A DNA stretch of 64,000 nucleotides from Utricularia gibba. Its lineage: Eukaryota; Streptophyta; Magnoliopsida; Lamiales; Lentibulariaceae. The stretch's first letter is position 1, and each line of letters begins with the position of its first letter. Positions 1-10,430 of the stretch are shown here, one piece after another. Below the pieces are notes generated by a model. It was not told the origin of the DNA. It made no database searches and saw only the letters and a program-made list of their open reading frames with translations. The DNA lies in NCBI GenBank assembly GCA_002189035.1, contig NEEC01000004.1, positions 2,294,001-2,358,000 on the forward strand, in the 5' to 3' direction. A program made the position numbers and the translations under genes.

Positions 1-1423
1 AAAGGAGTCAATCAAAAGTGCAAAGACTTGGTTTATGAAGAGGGCTCCTTATGCAGCTGTTCTTGCCAAGGCACTTTGTGATAGAGTGTTCTCTTTAGAT
101 GATTTAGAGAGACAGTTGCAGATAATTTATCTGGCCAATGAGATTCTATTTGACAGTTGAACTCTCTCTCTCTCATTTTTTATTTTTGAAGCTTCCGACT
201 TCAAAGTGAAGTAAATTATTGACGTCATGTTGAAAATTATAGGCTTCGAGACTACTCTGAAAGCTTCTTTTAAACAAATATTTACTTGTCGACATCTGAA
301 ACATGCAGCTTGCAGAGCCGTGTCAACCCTCAGGAATTGGACAACGAAGCTGTTGCATTTAGGCCAGTTTTGGGTTCTATGTTGGTCGTTGTATTCAACA
401 ATCCACAAAACAAGGGGGAGAACCAGTCGAGCCTTCAGAAGATCTTACAATTTTGGGCTTCAAAAGAAGTGTATGATCATGATGCCATCCTTGCGCTTGA
501 TGCTGAAATGAAAAGTCAGGTTCTCCCACTTCATTTGGGTGATTTTTTTTTTTTTTTTTGGCCACTGCACCTTTTGTTAGTAGGGATCATTCCGCTACTT
601 CTGGTTTGTCTTCAGTCAGCACCATTTTAAATGCTTTTAAACGCTTTTCCCATTTATGCTTTCTAAGCCGACCTCCCATGGCTAACTAGCAGTTGTTTAA
701 CAGGAGTTCCTCATTTGCCACCTAATCTCAGTTCCTTACAGTGGCAACCTGGTGCATTACCGTCAAAACCGGATCATGCAGTTAAACAAGTTCCTCCAAT
801 GCCACCTCTACCACCCCTGAAATTGCTTCCTACCTCAGTTCCTTCTGCTGGATTAATTGCACCAGTGACTGCACCACCACCCGGGGATCAGCCAAATCCC
901 ACCTCGGTGCCCACCCCTGGGAAGCTAGCTGAAAAGCTGCCTCCATATCCATTGTTCCCACCAGGTCTCATTCCAGGTATGGTAAGAAAGGTGCAGATAG
1001 GCAGTGGAGTGCCCTACTCTCCTATAAGCCCTCTCGATATACCAGCAGTCATTCCAGCATCAAACGTATCCCCATTAGAAGTCCTTAGGAGGGTTTCGAA
1101 GTTCTTCAGAGAAATCGGAGAAGGGAACCCATCTGAAGGGCCCATAAAAGCATCAGAACCAGGAGATGATGATATTGATGAATACGGATACGAGAGAATG
1201 TCTCCCGTTCGAAAGGGGCCGCCTGCATCCCTCCTCCTCCCAGCCTTATGTTGATCCAGCAACAGGAACTCTTGCGGATGGCAGTGTACCAAGTAGACTC
1301 GAACTTGGTGCGACTGCCGACCGGAATGAACCAAATCAATACGATGATGTCTACTCCTCCTACAGGAAACAGAGAAGCACAAACTACCATTCATCCATGA
1401 GCGCTAGATTGGCAGGAAGGTGA
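1..1423 (+). CDS. CID-domain RNA-processing protein (CHERP-like), 3' part, frame-broken
   Basis: The 5' part lies outside the window. The first exon (to about 156) reads [16 protein letters not shown] then [20 protein letters not shown], a typical CID (RPR/ENTH-VHS-like) fold that binds the RNA polymerase II C-terminal domain. The second exon (from 309) continues with [20 protein letters not shown] and [15 protein letters not shown]. The last exon (about 704-1423) is Pro-rich, then has [35 protein letters not shown] and a C-terminus ending [20 protein letters not shown]. This order fits plant CHERP-like splicing proteins. No continuous frame exists. The donor after TTTGACAG reads TT instead of GT. 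The second junction is out of phase. The last exon shifts frame twice, at the G-run near 1215-1218 and the C-run near 1239-1241. It could be a decaying copy or carry base-calling errors. Family call fairly sure; functional status unknown. Confidence 0.75.
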
Positions 1424-1697
1424 AAAGCTGGTTCCCTCGGAATTTGTTTATTTTTTTCTAGGAAGCCTTCCACAAGCAAGCGCCTTCTTGCTTGTTGCCA
1501 TCGCAAGCAAATGGAAACAAGTAGTTGGAGAATTGTGTCATGTCATCATGTACAACATGTTGATGGCAGAATTATAATGATTAGTTTGATAGAATGATTT
1601 AACTTATGTCATATTAAATATAATTAGGATTAAATTATATCAAAACAAATAATTTATAAAAATATGAATGCACTTTATATGAAAGATTCGATTTAAA
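1424..1697. other. 3' flank of the CID gene
   Basis: Probable 3' UTR and terminator region of the upstream gene, becoming AT-rich after about 1560. No open frame or repeat was recognised. Confidence 0.4.
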
Positions 1698-2180
1698 TGT
1701 GATGGGGAATGAATCGACTGCGGATAATCAGCTCCTGCAAAGCTGTCAAAAGAAGCTCTGACAGGATAAAACCAGTTGACAGGCCCATACGTGTCAAAAT
1801 CTAACAAGGGCAGTATGGCTCAGTTTGAAGAGTAACCGAGTCACGGCAGAATGGGCGGCGATTGTTTGAAAAGCAAGATCATTGCGTAAGTGCAGAAAGA
1901 TAGCCGACACCTGCGAAGCTCATGATTCGGTCGGATCGGCCTCCCTTATAAATAGAAGAAATCATAACGAAGAGAGGGTCGGGTCCAAAACCTCCTACTT
2001 GTACTCTTCCCCACCACCTCCGTCTAGTAAAAATCTTCTCCAGCGAATCCCGACAGTTCCGTGGTTTTTCCGCCTCACGGTGGTTTCCACGTAAAAATCC
2101 CTGCCTATTTTCATTTCATCCGGTCAAATCAAACAAACCACGAAAAGAAACAATACATCCGATACCACCCGCTACGCGAA
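1698..2180 (+). mobile_element. candidate solo LTR (Ty1/copia-like)
   Basis: A GC-richer island in AT-rich DNA. It has a TATA box (TATAAATA at 1947-1954). About 100 bp further on lies a GGTTTTTCC...GGTGGTTTCCACGTAAAAATCC block (around 2064-2098) that resembles the R-U5 part of plant copia LTRs. There is no internal coding region next to it, hence solo LTR. The termini and a target-site duplication could not be fixed by eye. It could instead be a promoter and leader of an unrecognised transcript. Confidence 0.35.
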
Positions 2181-2713
2181 AATCGGTCCAGTCCATTATA
2201 CCGATTTTCGCCCTTAACAATATGTTTATTAAACTATTTTAATTAAATATTTATATATAACCATTTATTACGTATTTAGTAAAATAATATCATATTTTGT
2301 TATTGTGGAGATAATAAAATTCATCTAATACATAAGTTTGTATTTTCTTATACATGAAAATTTAGATAAAAAACCTAATAATACATGATGTCATTTATTA
2401 CTGTTTATAAAAAGATTCAATTAAAATACATATTTAATATAACAAAATCTGTCATATACTAATATATGAGCTCTAAAGGTTTGCTGATATATATTATTTG
2501 ATGACACCGTTTTAGACGGGACTGTTATAAACACACGTTGGGAGCAAATCTTTTTTGGAAATGATTTTCTGTTCACGTGGGCCTTGAGAAGAATGGGCTT
2601 TCAGTCCGTATTCGTCCTCTGTCCAGCTACTCGACGAAGGGACACGTTGGGTGCAAAGATTGAGTTCCACGTTTTCGACGTGTCGCCATTCGCCAACACT
2701 GTAACAGTAGGAA
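2181..2713 (+). promoter_or_regulatory. upstream region of POLL
   Basis: The stretch is AT-rich to about 2510, then a less AT-rich 200 bp precedes the POLL start. It contains a G-box CACGTG at 2574-2579, flanked by GGGCC/GGGCT motifs common in plant housekeeping promoters. A 16-bp direct repeat, ACACGTTGGG(A/T)GCAAA, lies at about 2533-2548 and 2642-2657. No convincing TATA box was seen. The regulatory role is inferred from position only. Confidence 0.4.
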
Positions 2714-5700
2714 ATGCCGCCAAACTCTACGAAGAAAGCTATATCTTGTGATCCTCATGGTATGTTCTCCGGAGTGATCGTCTTCTTCGTTGAAATGGGC
2801 GTTCAAGTTCGTCGGATTCAGGTTTTTGGTTTTCTTAGTCTGCTAACATTTGTACCAAAAGATTTGTGTATAACTGAAATCATCGTCTCATCTCTTCTAA
2901 GATTTGGAAGCAAAGATTGGTCCAGATGGGTGCTGTAATCCAGGACCGTTTGACCAAGAGTATCACCCACGTTTTTGCCAAAGATTTGAGTTCGGCGCTG
3001 GAGAAGCTTGGTCAGGAGACGCTCTCACGATTCAGAGGAGTATATTTCTAGATTTTTTTTTCATTAGGTACTATACTAGAAAGTACTCTCCTAAATAATG
3101 TGAATTTTTTGTTGCAAACATGTATTAGAAAGTTCTCAGCTATCAGTGGATAGAGGACAGCTTAAAGATGGGTGAAAAGGTTCTTGAAGATTCATACAGT
3201 CTCAGAATGCAAACTGATACGAGTGTCACTCGGCAAGCTGCAGAAAGCAATCCGCTGCAGCAAAATCAAGAGAATCTGAGGTTTTCTGACGATGACACGT
3301 TCCCTGCGAAAAAGAGCAAACCATGTCCGGAGGAGGCTAGCGATATCCTATCCTGCAAGGCTCCTGAATATCATCAGATAGATAGCAGTCCTTGTACCTC
3401 ATCAGGCTCCCTAAGTCATCGAGACCTAAGTTCACATGGACCTGTAAGTGGGTAGCTGTAGGGATGTCAAAACGTAGAAGAAACGTGATGAGTTTTGCTT
3501 AATTGAAGATGCTATTTGGATTATTTCCCTGATTGATCACAGTGTTTTCTGATGAGTTTGTGTCTGTGCAAATGAATAGGACGCTGTATCGGATACATCG
3601 TTGGTTTATAACCCTCCTGATTTGAATAGAAATGTAACCGAAATATTTGCAAAGCTTATGGACATTTATAGAGGTTAAGTGATTTCGAATCCTTTTTTTG
3701 GGTTTACTTGGATTCTTTCGTTGAAACTAATTTATTTTCTGGCATTACGTTCTAGCCATGGGAGATGATCGTAGGTCTTTTAGCTATTATAAGGCTATTC
3801 CAGTAATTGAAAAGTTGCCCTTCAAAATTGAAAGCAGGGAGCAGGTAAGGAATCTACCAGGGATTGGAAAGTCGCTGCAAGATCATGTAAGTAGCTAATG
3901 ATGTCATGTTTGAGTAGCATTTGTTATTGAAAAACACCTGAAATACTTCATAGCACACTTATCCGTCAATGATTTTACATTTTTGGGTCTTTAAACTACT
4001 TTTTGAATGACTCTTGGTATGGTACATGACTGGTAGTTGAAAATGATATTGCAGATTCAAGAAATTGTCAACACGGGTAAACTTTCTAAGTTGGAGAATT
4101 TCCAAAAGGATGAAAAGGTGTTCTTTATTTAAAAAAAAGACAATGAGCATTTCAATGTATTCATTTCAATGTATTCATAAATGATGCCCACCCATCAAAA
4201 TCTATATTTGTGAGTAACTTTGTTTAATTTACTGAAGAGTAATTGCTATCTTTTTTTGTTGGTGATAAAATTTTTCAGGTGCGTACCATTAGTTTATTTG
4301 CAGATGTTTGGGGCATTGGACCAGCAACTGCGTTGAAACTGTATGAAAAGGGGCACAGGACTCTTGATGATTTGAAAGCTGAGGAATCCTTAACAAATGC
4401 ACAAAGGTTAGGCTTGAAGTATTTTGAAGATATTAAAACAAGAATACCTCGCCATGAGGTGAGCCTGTGGGTTGAGTAATAAAGTTCTTTCTATTCAAAA
4501 TTTGGAATATCTCCTTTTATTGTGCTTCGCTATATGGTAGGTTGAAGAGATGGAAGGTATTCTTAAGAAGGTTGGTGAAGAAATTTTGCCTGGGGTAAGG
4601 ATGGGAGTTTAGTGCCATTGTTGCAAAGTTGAACACAAATTAGCCAACGGATCATGGATGATGTGAGGAAGTGCATGATGTACTATGGTCCTATTCTTTA
4701 TTCTTTAACAATGCACTTCTTTTGCAGGTGGCTATTGTCTGTGGAGGATCATACAGACGTGGAAAGGCATCTTGTGGGGATATGGATATTGTCATCACTC
4801 ATCCCGATGGTAAAAGGTATGATAATAGCATTCAAGGTCATAAACTTTTGTACTTTACGAGAATTCCGGTATTTGCTGAGAAACCCTTGGGGTCTTGCCG
4901 ACTTTCCAGTCATATTGGCTTCCTTCCGAAGTTTGTAAAGCGTTTAAAGGAAGTCAACTTCTTGAGAGAGCATCTGGTTTTTAGCGTGCACAGTGTCGAG
5001 GTAAGAGTTTGAACATTGTAAATAAAACTAATCTCACATTGTTTTTTAATTCGAACTTGCATACTTGCGGAGTTCAGCCTTGACCCAAAATAATATCCAG
5101 TTAATATGCGGCTAACAAGGCTAATGCTTGGTTCATTTCTTCATCCTTGTTTACCAACAGGGCACTGACAGTGGAGTGGATACTTATTTTGGTCTCTGCA
5201 CATATCCCGGACAAGAGCTTCGTCACCGCATTGATTTTAAGGTGTTCAGTTGTATTAACTGGATACCTTGCTTGTGCATTGTTTTCATTCAGTACACTCT
5301 GCCTCTAAAAATGATGAAATGAACTTATGGGCTAACATCTACTCTTAGGTATACCCGAGAGATATTTATGCATTTGGTTTGATAGCGTGGACAGGAAACG
5401 ATGTTTTGAACAGAAGGTCAGTCATCCTTTTTGCATTTGAATTATTCAACAAAGGCAGGTGACATGAGAGTCTAAGGGTGCAGGCTTAGACTATTGGCAG
5501 AGTCAAAAGGATTCAAGCTGGATGACACCGGGATCTTTCCTACCGTTGGAAATGTATGTTGTAACTAAGTAAAGTATGTTATTGTCGCCTGTTTCTGGAA
5601 TCTGAAACTTCAGTCCTTATAATCGCAGGTAAGAACAGGCATTTCAAGTTTGAAATTTGAAAGTGAAAAGCAAGTGTTTGATTTTCTGGGCGTCCCATGG

Positions 5701-5727
5701 CTTGAGCCTCATCAAAGGAACCTGTGA
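2714..5727 (+). CDS. POLL: DNA polymerase lambda (family X)
   Basis: Fills short gaps in base-excision and double-strand-break repair in the nucleus. Fourteen exons: 2714-2821, 2902-3039, 3129-3443, 3580-3673, 3756-3886, 4055-4117, 4279-4458, 4541-4594, 4728-4816, 4910-5000, 5161-5241, 5349-5416, 5484-5553, 5629-5727. All introns are GT-AG, phases agree, and the 526-aa product matches plant Pol lambda (about 530). An N-terminal BRCT domain spans exons 1-3 (GVQVRRIQ, RLTKSITHVFAKDL, LSYQWIEDSL). A Ser-rich linker follows in exons 3-4. Helix-hairpin-helix motifs are LPGIGKSL and WGIGPATALKLYEKGHRT. The nucleotidyltransferase core has CGGSYRRGKASCGDMDIVI with metal-binding Asp379 and Asp381, and Asp446 in HRIDFKV. 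The thumb has AFGLIAWTGND, and the C-terminus ends GVPWLEPHQRNL. All catalytic residues are present. It converges on the cyclin gene. Start chosen as the first Met before the BRCT exon. Confidence 0.96.
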
Positions 5728-6199
5728 AGTAAATAAATAAATGCGGGTAGTCTTATTTAGTTTGTACTGGAAATATCAAAATATCTGATCATCAGAGGAC
5801 GACGGCACCTGCCATGTTAGAAGAGAATGCTGCCCCGACTCATCCGCCGTTCCAATTTTTGTTTCTAACATAGGAAATGGTATGATGAGGGAAAGTATAA
5901 GAAATCCAGGAGAATGAGTGACACATGGACTGGATGGACGTACTGTAAAATGGTATAGCTTTACAACTTGTAAAGAATGGTGCCTTTAATCAAAGTTCAA
6001 CAGGTATGTAGGATTCACATCTACAATTCATCCCGGGTTTTCATGTTTTGAAGCAGCAAAAGAAGTGGCTTTGGCTGCGTCATGAGTTACATACAAAGGG
6101 TCAAATGACGAGACCAACAAGAGGAAAGCTCAACAAGAACACTGAGTTTGTGGCCCCTGCATTCTCTGATGCAGTCTTAGTTGACAGAAAAGCCTCTAG
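5728..6199. other. convergent intergenic region, POLL / cyclin B2
   Basis: About 470 bp between the two stop codons, holding the 3' UTRs of both genes. No other signal was recognised. Confidence 0.5.
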
Positions 6200-8368
6200 T
6201 TACATTTCTCCCTCAGCGAGGAGAAAAACAGCAGGCTCAACGTTAGCAGCATAGCCATATTTTGAAGTGCTGTACTTCTTATGCACACCAGTTATTTTCC
6301 CAGTTCCTGCTCTCTGATGGAAAGTTACCATCATCTTCGCACAATCACTACGAGAAGGCATAGATCATTTCTGTCTTTTGTGCCAGGAAATAAGCAGTAG
6401 AAAGTTGGTTGTGGATCACTTACAGGAGCTGGTTCTTTGTGTAATTTGTGTGAGTCTCACATGTAATGCTCCACTGTTTTTGCCCACTTACCGTGCACAG
6501 GCCTGTAAAGATTGCAGCAGCTGCCAGCAGGGACGGTGGGAACTGAAGCATCTCGTACTCAACTAGGCAGAGTTCGATTAAGAAGAACGATAGGAGCTCC
6601 AGCTGCTTGACAAGTTAGCAGTGGCGATGATCTTCCCAACACAGGTAAAAAGAAGCCGGAAGCACTAAAGAAACAAACCTTTTTATCCGACTGCGCAGCT
6701 TTCAGGAAACGCCGCATGAAAACATATGGAGTTGGCAAAGAAAGATTAAACTGCAAGGTGTTGATCATCAATTTCTCCTACAGCGGCGAACGCACACCAA
6801 AGTTAAAGACTTCTGCTGTTTTTCACGTTGCCAATTTACGGAGAGACTACCAACCATTTCAAGAGCCTCTTGTCTGCTGTAAGCTTTGTCTGAGATCAGA
6901 ATAAGGTCCTCCACGATGGGGACGGAAACTTCTTCGTATTTGCAGGCAAGAAGAAGAGCCGTGGCCCCGACTAGTTGCAGTTTCTTCCTTACCATTGGCT
7001 TGACTGCGAGGAACCTATCAATGAGATTGACAGTCAAATACAATGTCTCTTCCATCAGCTCGAACTTATAATGCACCTGCGATGATTAGAACACAAGTAG
7101 GTGATATGACGACATTTTCTTCTGAATAGAAGCATACAACAAAACGGATGAGGAATCTTCACCTCAATAAGCCAGTCAATGAGAATGGCTCTCATACGTT
7201 CATTAATGTCGGGTTGCTTTTCCATATAATTTGGTGGGACACAACTTAGCCTCTGTAACAAAAGACCAGGAACTAAAAAAGAATCTAAATGGAATGCGAC
7301 ATATGGACATCACAGAACATTGTGAAAAAGAGTAGATGCAAACGGGTTTGCTGGGACACTGATGGTTTGAACAAAAGGCTGTCTAGCATATACATGAAAG
7401 AATGTACCACCTCTGCTTTCTTGTAGTATGTGTAAATTTCATCAATGTACTCAGTAACTGCAAATGGATTTTTCTTGTCACTGCTGTCAATGTCCATCAC
7501 TAGCTCCTCCACTTCGTGAGAAATGTCTTCCATTTCAACTTCTACATCCTGCACAAAACTCAAAACATCAAGAATAACCAAGATGGAAAGGGGAAGAAAC
7601 AGAACTTGAGATGAAGGAGAAGTACCATTCTGTATATATCTTCCAGCATAGCTTCTGTATGTTGAACGAAAGATGGCACATCTTCATCTGCCTCCCAGAT
7701 AATGCAGTCTTCAGATTCAAAGGGAATTGGAGCAGCTTGAGGCAAGGGCTCCACTTCCTAAAATAGCAGCATATTGGCAAATTATCATCAGTCCCTATTA
7801 CGTACACCACAAGTGAATGTAACATTATGCAAGAAGAAAGGACAAGTACCTGAGGTGCTTGCTTCTGTTCTATTTCAGCTCTTTTTGCAAAGTTTCTGAA
7901 GAGCCATCACAAGTTTATATTCATGATGTGTGTCATGAGAAAAATGTTTTAAGAATACCATGAAAGTAGAATCAACGAACCTAGTATTTGGACGGTGAAC
8001 AAGGATACCACTCTTCTTGTTACTGGAAGAACAACTCAAAATAGAAAGCCATTTAAGGATAAATATGGTATTGAAAAACTCCTAAATATTTTGGCGATTC
8101 ATACTCTTTGAAACTATCCCTTTTGTACAGAGCACATGGGTAGGAAGGATCCACAATGATGTTCTTATCTATTGCACCCAATGCCCTCCTGTTGTTACCA
8201 AGCCTTGTGGATACTTTTCCATCCCCAGGCCTCATTGCCATCCCTATCAAGAAACATCGAAAAATGCCATCACTGTCCAGCACTTCAGTTAAAAGTGCCT
8301 TGAAAATTTAAATTACCTTGAGAATTTGAACAGTGCATCAGGCCTGGAAAATTTTCCTTAGATGACAT
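6200..8368 (-). CDS. CYCB2: G2/mitotic-specific cyclin B2
   Basis: Regulatory partner of a mitotic cyclin-dependent kinase, driving G2/M entry. Eleven exons on the minus strand: 8368-8317, 8243-8105, 8022-7981, 7895-7850, 7757-7626, 7548-7411, 7252-7163, 7076-6855, 6777-6679, 6605-6424, 6347-6200. Junctions are GT-AG and in phase. The product is 429 aa, normal for plant B2 cyclins. The N-terminus has a destruction box, [10 protein letters not shown] at residues 36-45 (RxxLxxI). The cyclin-N domain has [13 protein letters not shown], the B-type signature MRAILIDWL (203-211), [15 protein letters not shown] and [13 protein letters not shown]. The cyclin-C domain has [18 protein letters not shown] and [14 protein letters not shown], ending [13 protein letters not shown]. 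Exon 1 is short (17 codons) and the start is the first Met. Mitosis-specific promoter sites lie upstream. Subclass B2 rests on overall resemblance. Confidence 0.95.
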
Positions 8369-8836
8369 TATGATTTATCTTTCCGATACGGGTTCTTTGA
8401 AAACACAAACGATAACAAGATCAAAGAACCGCTAGCAAAAAAGTAGAATCTTGATTCAAATTTTCAAGATTGAACGCATATCAATGAGACCCATGTCAAT
8501 AAAACAAAGAAAAACTAAACCTTCAAATAAATCCTACTCAACAATCTCTGGGAAACTACAGAAACTCCTTCGAAAAAGATCAGTCGGAATAGAGAGGGAG
8601 TCTACATAGGAAACCCCGTTGAATGAGAATCAATCAACAGAGTGTTGAAAAGCAATGCAAGTAATCGGGAATCCAACTCCCCCTTCTCCCAAAATCGTGT
8701 AGGATATTTCGTTCTTGTGCGAGGTTCAGTTGAAAACATGGATAGTGAACGTAAACAGCGGATTTATGTCGGCACCCTCACTGAGATTACCAAGACCAGT
8801 CTATTTTCTTATTTTTCTTGGAATTTATTTGAAAAC

Positions 8837-8900
8837 AACGGCTAGTGAATGATGGCCGTTGGATGAAGCGCACCGCTCTTTCTCGTTTGTATGCAAACGG
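8837..8900 (-). promoter_or_regulatory. MSA (mitosis-specific activator) cluster upstream of cyclin B2
   Basis: TCCAACGGCCA (8853-8863, minus strand) matches the full MSA consensus YCYAACGGYYA. Two more AACGG cores in the opposite orientation sit at 8837-8841 and 8896-8900. MSA sites are bound by three-repeat MYB (MYB3R) factors and restrict B-type cyclin transcription to G2/M. The cluster is about 470-530 bp upstream of the cyclin ATG. A TATA-like CTATTTAAAAG lies on the minus strand at about 8914-8924. The perfect site is seen directly; function is inferred from the family. Confidence 0.7.
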
Positions 8901-8924
8901 CTATATTTCGTCTCTTTTAAATAG

Positions 8925-9709
8925 CCCCCACGTGTCCCTTTTCAAATAATTCCCTTTTTCTCTATATACATACAGAAAAATAATTAAGTTTCAATATACT
9001 AAAATTTAGTGCCCACGTGGAAGTAAAATTAAGTAAAATAATATAAATTTTTTATAGTAGGTTTTTATACTAAATGCTTATCCTTAAAATTATAAATTAG
9101 ATTTGAAACTTAAAAAATATTATTTAAATGTAAGTAATCATGAAATAAATTATATAATAAGTTGCATTTTTATTTAATTATAATATTATTTTTATATTAC
9201 TGTTGTTTTATTATCAATTTTAAATCTCAAAATTATCCATGATTGATGTTTCCACTTTTATATATTATCACAATGTACTGATTCTGGGTGTATTAGAAAT
9301 CTTTGATGAAGTGTGAAAATATTGGCCATTTTCGGTTAAAAATTTTTGATTGAATTTGTGAGATAAAATGAGAGGATGACCAGTTTTATAAATAACCATC
9401 TCCACTCCCTATCATTCGCTTTACAAAGTATTAATTAATGTTATAACTTTAATTTAAACAAACATTTATCCAAACCTTTATTAAAATATTTCTTGGATTT
9501 TATTTTGTTAGTATTCTGAAAAGATTGCATAAAATAAATATTTGAGATGATTCTAAAATCTGCTTTTTCTTTAATTTGTTATAAATTTTGAAATTACAAC
9601 TCAATTCGAAGTCCAACAAAAACAACTAAAGAAAGACGTGAAAATTTGAAGAAAGCTACATAATACAAAGGCGCTTCACTGGAGGCTGCTGCTCGCTCCC
9701 TGAGGCTGG
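8925..9709. other. AT-rich intergenic DNA between cyclin B2 and HAL3
   Basis: Low-complexity AT-rich sequence with no coding or repeat structure I could name. The last part before 9709 is the 3' flank of HAL3. Confidence 0.4.
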
Positions 9710-10430
9710 CTACCCCCTTGGAGCTTCACTGTTCTCAAAGAAGAGCCTGACAGATGAATATATGAGACTGGGCTCGGCCATGGCTCCGTTGCCGTAATCA
9801 CCGCAGGCCAGCTTCTCTCTCACAGGCGGGATCAGGGAAATTCCGAGTTCATCGATTGCCATAAGATGCTGTTCGGTGAAGGGATTACTCCACATCAGGG
9901 TGTTCATTGCTGGTGCCACGAACATCGGTTTGCTGGAGTCCCAAGCACGCACAATGCAGGTAAGTAAGTTATCAGATAGTCCATTAGCAATCTGCTCCAA
10001 GCCAGACACATACTGTCACTAAGCAAAAATGCCGAGTCCAAACGAGATGAATGGTATCCGGGAGGATAGGCAGTACACAAGGAGAAAGTGATACCTTGGC
10101 GAGAGTATTTGCAGACAGTGGTGCGATGACCAAAACATCGGCCCATCTTCGAAGCTCAATGTGCAGTACAGGATCACCTACCTTGTTCCAACTGGACCAT
10201 TCATCGTCATCAGTGTACAGAGTTACGCTGTTTGGAATTGAAGCCCTGTCGAGAAAATGGAGTGATGCTTTAGTAACCACTGCCTTTACTTCACCCCACT
10301 CAGCAAAACAGTGACAAAGATTCCCAAATTTTATCGCAGCCACACTTCCACTTGCTGCGAGTAGAATCCGAGGCTTCCTCGATGGTCCATTCAGCTGTAA
10401 TTCAGCAGTTACGGGTTTTGAGTTCTCCAT
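9710..10430 (-). CDS. HAL3: phosphopantothenoylcysteine decarboxylase (HAL3-type flavoprotein)
   Basis: FMN-dependent decarboxylation of 4'-phosphopantothenoylcysteine in coenzyme A synthesis; plant HAL3 is also linked to salt tolerance and growth. Two exons on the minus strand (10430-10095 and 9991-9710) joined by a GT-AG intron give 205 aa, close to the family's 200-220. The Rossmann-like start is RILLAASGSVAAIKFGNL. The catalytic His is H90 in HIELRRWADVLVIAPLSANT. The PAMN substrate motif is at residues 139-142 (FVAPAMNTLMW). The essential Cys175 sits in LACGDYGNGAMAEPSLIY. All active-site residues are intact. Start is the first Met; the N-terminal 18 residues are variable in the family. 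The upstream 100 bp is probably its 5' UTR. Confidence 0.95.

Noticed and set aside
1014-1394. Antisense open frames over the last exon of the CID gene
   Set aside because: They overlap clearly conserved plus-strand coding sequence and resemble no protein.
6048-6254. Plus-strand open frame of 68 codons after POLL
   Set aside because: It lies mostly over the last exon of cyclin B2 on the other strand and matches nothing; a shadow frame.
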